This document shows positions 46,596 through 57,830 of a DNA stretch of 64,000 bases, piece after piece (the stretch's first letter is position 1; every line of letters starts with the position of its first letter). The stretch is from Sophora flavescens. Its lineage: Eukaryota > Streptophyta > Magnoliopsida > Fabales > Fabaceae. The DNA is taken from contig CM061069.1 of assembly GCA_030762895.1 (NCBI GenBank), positions 4,523,178 through 4,587,177 of the forward strand, read 5' to 3'. The notes under the pieces were generated by a model. It saw only the letters and a program-made list of their open reading frames with translations. It did no database searches and was not told where the DNA came from. A program made the position numbers and the translations under genes.

Positions 46596-47189
46596 CGTAA
46601 CACCCCGATTTTCGCTGCTTGTAATATCGGTAATAAATATATAAATATATATTTTTATCCGAGACTTAGAAAATGATTTTGGATAAACCAAGGTCATTTC
46701 CTTGTTATACTTATTTTCATAAGGTTACGGGGAAGTTTTTGGTTGAAAATTCAGAGTGGGATGGCCGTACCGTTTTCTGTGTTTTCACTGACAGTAAAAG
46801 TTTACTGCTTAGAAGACCTAATTTTGAGTCGTGAACGAGATGAAAAATGTTTTTATCGTATTTACTACGATACTGGAAGTTTTGAAAATTTTGGTAAAAA
46901 AATTAAAATATTATATTTGTTGCGGGCGTATAAGTCGAGATATCTTTAGGAAAAGCTTGCGCCAGATGAATCAAGGATTCGGCAACGTAGCAGAGATGTT
47001 GGATTGACCGACTTGCCGAGTATTTATGACGAGCTTATCTGAGTCATAATGGCCATAATGGCACATTTATGACAAAGTGAAATTTTCCTATGAAATGACC
47101 ATTTTGCCCTTGTCTTTATATGACAAATTGCAAGCAAATGCCATTGGAAAAGTTGACTAAAACTTACCCAAAACCCACGGCTCCCAATT

Positions 47190-47390
47190 CTTCTTCATCA
47201 AGTATTGGTTTCTTCTTCATCAAGTATTGGTTTCTTCTTCATCAAGTATTGGCATCAAGTATTGGTTTCTTCTTCATCAAGTATTGATTTCTTCTTCATC
47301 AAGTATTGATTTCTTCTTCATTAAGTATTGGTTTCTTCTTCATTAAGTTTGGTTTCTTCTTCCTTTAAATAGGTTGTCTTCTTCATTAAG
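47190..47390 (+). repeat. 22-bp CTTCTTCATCAAGTATTGGT repeats
   Basis: About nine units of CTTCTTCATCAAGTATTGG(T/A)TT, including one truncated unit and later units reading CATTAAG or CCTTTAAATAGG. The period is 22 bp. A TATA-like TTTAAATA (47364) lies in the last part of the array, so the repeats would be promoter-proximal if it is used. Confidence 0.85.
47364..47371 (+). promoter_or_regulatory. TATA-like box in the long LTR
   Basis: TTTAAATA in TTCCTTTAAATAGGTTG, directly after the CTTCTTCATCAAG repeats. Only position and composition support it; a TTATATG near 47115 is an alternative. Confidence 0.3.
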
Positions 47391-48972
47391 CCATTTTTCC
47401 ATTTTCATGTTCTTTTCTTCAAAGAGTTCATAATTCGTCCTATTTTACCTAGCAATTATGACCAGTTTCTATTTTGAATCTCGAAACATTTTCAACATGA
47501 AAGTTGTTCATCTTTCTATCTTCTTTCCAACGACATAAAGATCATCCAAAACGGATAAGTATGTTGAGAGATATACCCAAAATACTAAAACTGTTCTAAA
47601 CCCTAACTATGTTCATCTTCTTCCTTAAGTTTCTCAAGAACACCATGAGAAATTTGTGAAGAACATCATCCAAATCTTGCTTTCCTTGAATCATCAAGAG
47701 GTAGCAACTTCTTCTCTTGTCATTAAAATCATTTCTCTTCACAACTTTTGTAGATTCTTGGCTAAGATTCATATGTTCATCATTTACCTTAAAGTTCATG
47801 GAACTAGATTCAAAAATTCATAACTAATTCTAGAAAAATCCTTTTGACATGAAACCAATTGTTATGATCTTATAATCATCTCTATTTTCATTATCTAAAA
47901 GCATAAGATCATGAGAAATTTCTTTCCTTGATTTCTGGTCATGGCCGAACCTAGGGTAAAGTTGTGTTCTTAGGTTTTGTTTCATTTTCATGTCTTAATT
48001 CATGATTATATCTTGATAGTTCTTGTATTCAAGTATATAGAAGATCAAAAATCAAACTTAAGCCTATTTGATCTCATCAAAACCGAAACCCTAGGAATGA
48101 GCACTTAATGGTTTTGTGATTCAAAAGTTGTTTGTGACACTTGAATCCAACTCTAGGTTTTGTATGTTGATTAAATCCAAGAGTTTAGAAATTTTAGAGA
48201 TTTCTAACCCCAAACTCAGCCCTTGGCCGAAACCCTAGTTCTTAGAACTAGTTGAGTTTTAGTTCATGTTCTTGGTTCATAATCTTGGCTTAAGTGAGTA
48301 ATCATGCTTAAGTAACTTATGGATCATTAATCCTTAAGTTAATCAAATTTTCAACTTCCTAACCTAGATAATTGGTTGAAGCCGAAACCCTAACCATAAA
48401 GGTTAGAGGATTTTGTTTCAAATTTTAGTTTTGTAATAAGTAATCTATGATAGTTAAAACTCTAGTAATTAGGATCCAAAAGATGACATTAAGAAGATAA
48501 TCCTAAACCTATTTCTAAGTCTTGGTCGAACCTAGCCCTAAAGTGTCCTAGATGTTTGTTAGTTGATTTATTATAGTTATGTTGTTTGAATGAAGGTGGT
48601 GGTGTTAACTCGTGGCGGGATAACGAGGATCGTCGTGTACGTATTTCCGGTGAAAACTCAGGTGGGGGAAAGAACCATTCCATCGTCGGAACTGATAAGT
48701 AGTATATAATTTATAATAATGGTGTAGGGCGACCTAAACCCTACTAGTGGTCGAGTAATCGACAATACCAAAATCGTATTGGAATCTTTTCCGTAAAACC
48801 AATGACGATTTGGGAATTGTAGGTTTATCGCCTTAGGTTGATTATTCATATTTGAGGATGTTTGAATTGTTTACTTTTGACTGTTTGTGATACGCTGGTT
48901 GAGGTACTCCATCTGCATGTGATGTATTGTTTCGGTGTTTGAATAATTATGATAGTGATGATGTTTGCTGTC

Positions 48973-49010
48973 TATCACGGCTGTGATGGTTGTCATGGCC
49001 AGGTCGTGAC
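48973..49010. repeat. TCACGG/GTGAC inverted motifs in the long LTR
   Basis: TATCACGGCTGTGATGG followed by TGTCATGGCCAGGTCGTGAC. Two imperfect copies of the palindrome type found in the Athila-like LTRs, here in an unrelated LTR and far downstream of its TATA-like box. Confidence 0.6.
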
Positions 49011-49408
49011 AGAGTCCGACTTTGTTAATTATTTGGTTGTGATAAATTGCCTTATATGATATTGAGATGTTGGAATATTCTGTTGATTAATGTGTTATGC
49101 ATGATCTGCTTGGGTTTAATACTATGCTTAGATGATTTTAAGGAAAGATATATATATTGCTCGGAGGTATTTTGTTTGGGTGAGAGTTTTGAATATGAAT
49201 TAGAAGTGCCTCGCTATTATTGTATAGAAGTGATGTGATATAGAATGTAAGTGGAGGTTATGAGGAAAAGCTTGAGGTACTAGGTTGTTATTGATAAAAG
49301 TCAGTGAGAATCATATGTTGCATTGTTGTTCATAACCGTGTATTTGAGATACACGAGGTCCGAAGTTCTCGTGGACCGTTCCAAATTAGAATTTAAGTTG
49401 TGCAACAA

Positions 49409-49512
49409 TAGTGTCATTGCTTTGCATGAGCACCCTTGACTGAGTTGGAGAGAGAACCGAGGTGTGCACCGGCTGTACTGTGCAGCTATAGTGTCATTGC
49501 TTTGCATGAGCA
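49409..49512. repeat. pair of 24-bp direct repeats, 80 bp apart
   Basis: TAGTGTCATTGC plus TTTGCATGAGCA occurs at 49409-49432 and exactly again at 49489-49512. The flanks are similar (TGCAACAA / TGCAGCTA). A local duplication inside the LTR. Confidence 0.85.
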
Positions 49513-50577
49513 TTTTCACCATGGATGTACACCATGGATGTGAATGTGCACCGGCGTTGGGAACGTGTCACTTGGACGACTGACTGACATTCCTACCGAG
49601 GAATGTGTGACAGGATTTGCAGTGGCCACATCAGCATAAAGGTCTAGTTGCATGAGTTGGAGGGTAGAGGATGATATAGTGAATTGAGGATGATTGTTGA
49701 GTTTGAGTGATGCGTGTCTGTGACTATTATTGTATTATATGCTATGAATCTTTTCCACTTATGATGATAGAACTGTTTCTTATCTCCCTATTTCTGTATT
49801 TTTGTGTATGTCTACTTTGTTACGTTAGAAGACCAGATGGACGAATATGTTGCGGAGGAGATGGATGGAACCCTATACGAGACGGAGGGGTGGAGGAGTT
49901 GAATGACATTCCGTATGAAGCTGACGCTGGAGAACAACCAACTGATCCTAATAATATAATGTAGTAAGTTTAGGGCCGGTGAGTCATATAAAACGTTTTT
50001 ATTTTCTGTTAGTTATAAGCAGTTTGTTTTAAATAAGTACCTGTGTGGGATCCTACTGAGAGGATACCCTAATCAGTGTTGTGTAAAATAAAGGATACTC
50101 ATGTGTGTATTTATGTAAAATAGTTTGGTGTGTTTTATATCTGCATAAGTTATATAATTATTAATTAAGTTTTAAGATTTACGTATTTTCAACGTTAAGC
50201 GCGCGATTAAGTAAATAAATAATTAAGGATTTAATGTAATAATACAATGGGGCACAACAGGGTATCTCAGAGCCGAAGCACCAAGAGGCGAGTGGTCGTC
50301 CTGAAGTGGCCTTGGAATGGACGGCAAACATCAGATCGACTGAAGGCGCATCAGAAAGGATCCTCATAATGTTGTAGGTTTTTAGAAGTGTTGGCTTTCG
50401 ATATTTATCAATATCGTGGGGTACTCGATGGTGTGGCGAGGTTGTGGGTGCGCAGCTCCTCGACCTTGGTTGTGGATGGATGTGGTGTTAGGTGATGCCT
50501 TCCAAGGCGGAGCCGAAGCACCAAGAGACGGGTGATCATCCTGAAGTTGCCTTGGAATGGGCAGCAAACACCAGATC

Positions 50578-52112
50578 GACTGAAGGCGCATCGGAAAGGA
50601 TCCTCATAATGTTGTAGGTTTTTAGAAGTGTTGGCTTTCGATATTTATCAATATCGTGGGGTACTCGATGGTGTGGTGAGGTTGTGGGTGCGCAGCCCCT
50701 CGACCTTGGTTGTGGATGGATGTGGTGTTAGGTGATGCCTTCCAAGGCGGAGCCGAAGCACCAAGAGACGGGTGATCATCCTGAAGTGGCCTTGGAATGG
50801 GCAGCAAACACAAGATCGACTGAAGGCGCATCGGAAAGGATCCTCATAATGTTGTAGGTTTTTAGAAGTGTTGGCTTTCGATATTTATCAATATCGTGGG
50901 GTACTCGATGGTGTGGCGAGGTTGTGGGTGCGCGGCTCCTCGACCTTTGTGGTGGCTGGATGTGGTGTTAGGTGATGCCATCCGGGGCGGAGCCGAAGCA
51001 CAAAGAGACGGGTGATCGTCCTGAAGTGGCCTTGGAAGGGGTGGCATACACCAGATCGACTGAAGGCGCATCGAAAAGGATCCTTGCGATGTTGATGGTT
51101 TTTAAAAATGTTCGCTTTTGATAGTTATCAATTTCGGGGGGTACTGGATGGTGTGGCTAGGCTGTGGGTGCACGGCTCCTCGACCTTGGTTGTGGATGGA
51201 CGTAGTGTTAGGTGATGCCTTCCGGGGCGGAACCGAAGCACCTAGAGACAGGTGATCGTCCTGAAGTAGGCTTGGAAGTGGTGGCAAAGACCAGATCGGC
51301 TGAATGCGCATCGAAAAGTATCCTTGCGATGTTGATGGTTTTTAAAAAATTTCACTTTTGATAGTTATCAATTTCGTGGGGTACTCGATGGTGTGGCTAG
51401 GCTGTGGGTGCACAGCTCTCCTCGACCTTGGTTGTGGATGGACTTAGTGTTAGGTGATGCCTTCTGGTGCGGAGACGGAGCACCAAGAGACGGGTGATCG
51501 TCCTGAAGTGGCCTTGGAAGGGGTGGCAAATACCAGAACGGCTGAAGGCGCATCAGAAAGGATCCTCGTGATTTTGTTGGTTTTTAAAAATGTTGTCTTT
51601 CGATATTTATCAATTTTGTGGCGTACTCGATGGTGTGCTTAGGTTGTGGGTGTGCTTGGACGTGGTGTTAGTCGATGCTTTCCTGGGCGGAGCCGAATCA
51701 CCAAGGATGGGTGATTGTCCTGAAGTGGCCTTGGAAGGGGTGGCAAACACCAGATCGGTTGAAGGCGCATCGGAAAGGGTGCTCGATGGTATGGCGAGGC
51801 TATGGCTTCACGGCTTCTCGGCTTCCGTAGTGGATTGACGTGGTGTTAGGTGATGACTTCCGGGACGGAACCGATGCACCTAGAGACGGGTGATCGTCCT
51901 GAAGTGGCATTGGAAGGGGTGGCAAAGACCAGATCGCCTGAAGGGACATCGGAAAGGATCATTGCGATGTTGTTGGTTTTTAAAAATACTGGCTTTTGAT
52001 ATTTATCGATATTGTGGGGTACTCGATGCTGTGGCGAGGATATGGGTGTGCGGCTCCTCGACCTTGGTTGTGGATGGATGTGGTGTTAGGTGATGCCTTC
52101 CATGGTGGAGCC
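50578..52112. repeat. satellite duplication, copy 2 (uninterrupted)
   Basis: Counterpart of 45060-46595. At 52108-52112 it has the intact site GGTGGAGCCGAAGCACC where copy 1 carries the 3674-bp LTR. The DNA after the LTR (50270-50365: GGCGAGTGGTCGTCC, GGACGGCAAACATCAG) matches what follows this intact site (52108-52203: GGTGAGTGGCCGTCC, GGACGGCAAACATCAG), showing that both sides of the insertion belong to copy 1. Confidence 0.8.
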
Positions 52113-55100
52113 GAAGCACCAAGAGGTGAGTGGCCGTCCTGAAGTGGCCTTGGAATGGACGGCAAACATCAGATCGACTGAAGGCGCATCGGAAAGGATC
52201 CTCGTAATGTTGTTGGTTTTTAAAAGTGTTGGCTTTCGATATTTATCAATATTGTGGGGTACTCGACTGTGTGGCAAGGCTGTGGGTGCACGGCACCTCA
52301 ACCTTGGTTGTGGATGGACGTAGTGTTAGGTGATGCCTTACGGTTCAGAGACGAAGCACCAAGAGACGGGTGATCGTCTTGAAGTGGCCTTGGAAGGGGT
52401 GGCAAATACCATATCGACTGAAGGCGCATCAGAACGAATTCTCGTGATCTGGTTGATTTTTAAAAATGTTGGCTTTCGATATTTATCAATTTTATGGGGT
52501 ACTCGATGGTGTGGTGAGGTTGTGGGTGTACGGATCCTCGACCTTGGCTGTGGATGGACGTAGTGTTAGGTGTTGCCTTCTTGGGCGGAGCCGAAGCACC
52601 AAGAGACGGGTGATCGTCCTGAAGTTTCCTTGGAAGGGGTGCCAAACACCGGATCGGTTGAAGGCGCATCGGAAAGGATCATCTTGATGTTGTTGGTTTT
52701 TCAAAATATTGGGTTTCGATATTTATCAATTTCGTGGGTTGCTCGATGATATGGCGAGGCTATGGGTGCACGGCCTCTCGACTTTCGTAGTGGATGGACG
52801 TGGTGTTAGGTGATGCCTTCCAGGGCGGAACCGAAGCACCTAGAGACGGGTGATCGTACTGAAGTGGCCTTGGAAGGGGTGGCAAAGACCAGATCGCCTG
52901 AAGGCACATCGGAAAGGATCCTTGCGATGTTGTTCGTGGGGTACTCGATGGTGTGACGAGATTGTGGGTGCGCAGCTCTTTGACCTTGGAGGTGGATGGA
53001 TGTGGTGTTAGGTGATACCTTCCAAGGCGGAGCTGAAGCACCAAGAGACGAGTGATCATCCTGAAATGGCCTTGGAATGGGCGGCAAACACCAGATCGAC
53101 TGAAGGTGCATCGGAAAGGATCCTCATAATGTTTGTTTTTAAAAGTGTTAGCTTTCAATATTTATCAATATTGTGGGGTACTCGATGGTGTGGCGAGGCT
53201 ATGGTTGCACGGATCCTCGACCTTGGTGGTGGATGGACGTGGTGTTAGGTGATGCCTTCCGGGGTGGAGCCGAAGCACCAAGAGATGGGTGATCGTACTG
53301 AAGTGGCCTTGGAAGGGGTGGCAAAGACCAGATCGCCTGAAGGCCCATCGGAAAGGATCCTTGCGATGTGGTTGGTTTTTAAAAATGATGGCTTTCGATA
53401 TTTATCAATTTTCTGGGGTACTCGATGGTGTGGTGAGGTTGTGGGTGTGTGGATCCTCGACCATGGCTGTGTATTGACGTGGTGTGAGGTGATACCTTCC
53501 TGGGCGGAGCCGAAGCAACAAGAGACGGGTGATCGTCCAGAAGTGGCCTTGGAAGGGGTGGCAAACACCAGATCGGTTGAAGGCGCATCGGAAAGGATCA
53601 TCTTGATGTTGTTAGTTTTTCAAAATATTGGGTTTCGATATTTATCAATTTCGTGGAGTGCTCGATGGTATGGCGAGGCTATGGGTGCACGGCTTCTCGA
53701 CTTTCATAGTGGATGGACGTGGTGTTAAGTGTTGCCATCCGGGGCAGAACCGAAGCACCTAGAGACGGGTCGTCGTCCTAAAGTGGCCTTGGAAGGGGTG
53801 GCAAAGACCAGATCGCCTGAAGGCACGTCGGAAGGGATCCTTGCGATGTTGTTGGTTTTTAAAAACGGTTGCTTTCGATATTTATCAATTTTGCGGGGTA
53901 CTCGACGGTGTGGCGAGGATGTGGGTGCACGGCTCGTCGACCTTGGTTGTGGTTGGATGTGGTGTTAGGTGATTCCTTCCATGGCGGAGCCGAAGTACCA
54001 GGAGACGGGTGATCATCCTGAAGTGACCTTGGAATGGGCGTCAAACACCAGATCGACTGAAGGCGCATCGGAAAGGATCCTCATAATATTGTAGTTTTTT
54101 AGAAGTGTTGGCTTTCGATATTTATCAATATTGTGGGGTACTCGATGGTGTGGCGGGGCTGTGGGTGCGCGGCTCCTCGACCTATGTGGTGGATGGATGT
54201 GGTGTTAGGTGATGCCATCCTGGGCAGAGCCGAAACACAAAGAGACGGGTGATCGTCCTGAAGTGGCCTTGGAAGGGGTGGCAAACACCAGATCGACTGA
54301 AGGCACAACGGAAAGGATCCTTGCAATGTTGATGGTTTTTAAAAATGTTCGTTTTTGATAGTTATCAATTTCGGGGGGTACTCGATGGTGTGGCTAGGCT
54401 GTGGGTGCACGGCTCCTCGACCTTGGTTGTGGATGGACGTAGTGTTAGGTGATGCCTTCCGGGGCAGAACCGAAGCACCAAGAGATGGGTGATCGTCCTG
54501 AAGTGGGCTTGGAAGGGGTGGCAAAGACCAGATCGGCTGAATGCGCATCGAAAAGGATCCTTGCGTTGTTGATGGTTTTTAAAAAATTTCACTTTTGATA
54601 GTTATCAATTTCGTGGGGTACTCGATGGTGTGGCTAGGCTGTGGTTGCACGGCTCTCCTCGACCTTGGTTGTGGATGGACGTAGTGTTAGGTGATGCCTT
54701 CTGGTGCGAAGACGAAGCACCAAGAGATGGGTGATCATCCTGAAGTGGCCTTGGAAGGGGTGGCAAATACCAGAACGACTGAAGGCGCATCAGAAAGGAT
54801 CCTCGTGATTTTGTTGGTTTTTAAAAATGTTGTCTTTCGATATTTATCAATTTTGTGGGGTACTCGATGGTGTGGTTAGGTTGTGGGTGTGGATGGACGT
54901 GGTGTTAGTTGATGCTTTCCTTGGCGGAGCCGAATCACCAAGAGACGGGTGATTGTCCTGAAGTGGCCTTGGAAGGGGTGGCAAATACCAGATTGGTTAA
55001 AGGCGCGTCGAAAAGGATCCTCTTGGTGTTGTTGGTTTTTCAAAATATTGGCTTTCAATATTTATCAATTTCGTGGGGTGCTCGATGGTATGGCGAGGCT

Positions 55101-57365
55101 ATGGCTGGACGGCTTCTCGACTTCCGTAGTGGATGGACGTGGTGTTAGGTGATGCCTTCCAGGACGGAACCGATGCACCTAGAGATGGGTGATCGTCCTG
55201 AAGTGGCATTGGAAGGGGTGGCAAAGAACAGATTGCCCGAAGGCACATCGGAAAGGATCCTTGCGATGTTGTTGGTTTTTAAAAATGTTGGCTTTCGATA
55301 TTTATCAATATTATGGGGTACTCGATGGTGTGGCGAGGATGTGGGTGTGCGGCTCCTCGACCTTGGTTGTGGATGGATGTGGTGTTAGGTGATGCCTTCC
55401 ATGGTGGAGCCGAAGCACCAAGAGGCGAGTGATCGTCCTGAAGTGGCCTTGGAATGGACGGCAAACACCAGATCGACTGAAGGCGCATCGAAAAGGATCC
55501 TCGTGATCTGGTTGATTTTTAAAAGTGTTGGCTTTCGATATTTATCAATTTTGTGGGGTACTCGATGGTGTGGTGAGGTTATGGGTGTACGGATCCTCGA
55601 CCTTGGTTGTGGATGGACGTAGTGTTAGGTGATGCCTTCCTGGATGGAGCCGAAGTACCAAGTGACGGGTGATCGTCCTGAAGTTTCCTTGGAAGGGGTG
55701 GCAAACACCGAATCGGTTGAAGGCGCATCGAAAAGGATCATCTCGGTGTTGTTGGTTTTTCAAAATATTGGGTTTTGATATTTATCAATTTCGTGGGGTG
55801 CTCGATGGTATGGCGAGGCTATGGGTGCACGGCCTCTCGACTTTCGTAGTGGATGGACGTGGTGTTAGGTGATGCCTTCCAGGGCGGAACCGAAGCACCT
55901 AGAGACGGGTGATCGTACTGAAGTGGCCTTGGAAGGGGTGGCGAAGACCAGATCACCTGAAGGCACATCGGAAAGGATCCTTGCGATGTTGATGGTTTTT
56001 AAAAATGTTGGCTTTCGATATTTATCAATTTCGTGGGGTACTCGATGGTGTGGCGAGGTTGCGGGTGGGCAGCTCCTCGACCTTGGTTGTGGATGGATGT
56101 GGTGTTAGGTGATGCTTTCCAAGGCGAAGCCGAAGCACCAAGAGACGGGTGACCATCCCGAAGTGGCCTTGGAATTGGCGGCAAACACCAGATCGACTGA
56201 AGGCGCATCGGAAAGGATCCTCATAATGTTTGTTTTTAAAAGTGTTGGCTTTCGATATTTATCAATATTGTGGGGTACTCGATGGTGTGGCAAGGCTATG
56301 GTTGCACGGCTCCTCGACCTTGGTGGTGGATGGACGTGGTGTTAGGTGATGCCTTCCGGGGTGGAGCCGAAGCACCAAGAGATGGGTGATCGTACTGAAG
56401 TGGCCTTGGAAGGGGTGGCAAAGACCAGATCTCCTGAAGGCACATCGGAAAGGATCCTTGCGATGTTGTTGGTTTTTAAAAATGATGGTTCGATATTTAT
56501 CAATTTTCTGGGGTACTCGATGGTGTGGTGAGGTCGTGGGTGTGCAGATCCTCGATCATGGCTGTGTATTGACATGGTGTTAGGTGATGCCTTCCTGGGC
56601 GGAGCCGAAGCACCAAGAGACGGGTGATCGTCCTGAAGTGGCCTTGGAAGGGGTGGTAAACACCAGATCGGTTGAAGGGGCATCAGAAAGGGTCATCTTG
56701 ATGTTGTTGGTTTTTCAAAATATTGGGTTTCAATTTTTATCAATTTCGTGGGGTGCCCGATGGTATGGGGAGGCTATGGGTGCACGCCTTCTCGACTTTT
56801 GTAGTGGATGGACGTGGTGTTAGGTGATGCCTTCCGGGGTGGAACCGAAGCACCTATAGACGGGTGATCGTCCTGAAGTGGCCTTGGAAGGGGTGGCAAA
56901 GACCAGATCGCCTGAAGGCGCATCGAAAAGGATCCTTGCCATGTTGTTCGTTTTTAAAAATGCTGGCTTTCGATATTTATCAATTTCGTGGGGTACTCGA
57001 TGGTGTCGCGAAGTTGTGGGTGCACGGCTCCTCGACCTTGGTTTTGGATGGATGTGGTGTTAGGTGATGCCTTCCATGGCGGAGTCGAAGCACCAAGAGA
57101 TGGGTGATCACCCTGAAGTGGCCTTGGAATGGGCGGCAAACACCAGATCGACTGAAGGCGCATCGTAATGGATCCTCATAATGTTGTTGGCTTTTAGAAG
57201 TGTTGGCATTCAATATTTGTCAATATTGTGTACTCGATGGTGTGGCGAGGCTATTGGTGCACGGCTCCTCGACCTTGGTGGTGGATGGACGAGGTGTTAG
57301 GTGATGCCTTCCGGGGCGGAGCCGAAGCACCAAGAGACGGGTGATCGTCCTGATGTGGCCTTGGA

Positions 57366-57830
57366 AGGGGTGACAAACAGCAGATCGACTGAAGGCGCAT
57401 CGAAAAGAATCCTTGCAATGTTGATGGTTTTTAAAAATGTTCACTTTCGATAGTTATCAATTTCGTGGGGTACTCGATGGTGTGGCTAGGCTGTGGGTGC
57501 ACAGCTCCTCACCTTAGTTGTGGATGGACGTAGTGTTAAGTGATGCCTTCTTATGCGGAGACGAAGCACCAAGAGATGGGTGATCGTCCTGAAGTGACCT
57601 TGGAAGGGGTGGCAAATACCTGATCGGCTGAAGGTGCATCAGAAAGGATCCTCGTGATTTTGTTGGTTTTTAAAAATGTTGGCTTTCGATATTTATCAAT
57701 TTTCTGGGGTACTCAATGGTGTGGTTAGGTTGTTGGTGTGCGGATCCTCGACCTTGGCTGTGGATGGAAGTGGTGTTAGGTGATGCCTTCCTGGGCGGAG
57801 CCGTATCACCAAGAGACGGGTGATCGTCCT
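57366..57830. repeat. satellite segment duplicated at 60248-60712
   Basis: The variants TGACAAACAGCAGATCG, TTCACTTTCGATAG, CACAGCTCCTCACCTTAG, TGATGCCTTCTTATGCGG (TTGTGGGG in the other copy) and GGAGCCGTATCACC occur in the same order 2882 bp downstream. That is 12 monomers plus the 2-bp CT insertion. Confidence 0.8.

Larger units (their letters stand above)
46596..50269 (+). mobile_element. long solo-LTR-like insertion, Del/Tekay-like (3674 bp)
   Basis: It starts CGTAACACCCCGATTTTCG, close to the TGTAACACCCCG start of Del/Tekay-type LTRs, and near its end has ATGGGGCACAACA, a degenerate inverted counterpart. The last ten bases before satellite, GGGTATCTCA, run into GAGCC. GGTATC..AGAGCC resembles the initiator-Met primer site that follows such LTRs, so the right edge may contain a few internal bases. 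No gag or pol is present. Inside are a 22-bp repeat array, TCACGG/GTGAC motifs and a pair of 24-bp repeats. Length and ends fit one long LTR left by recombination. Family assignment is from memory. Confidence 0.65.

Noticed and set aside
49707..49964. 85-codon frame in the long LTR with a hydrophobic stretch
   Set aside because: Single short frame inside an LTR, no known domain, no supporting context. Probably chance.
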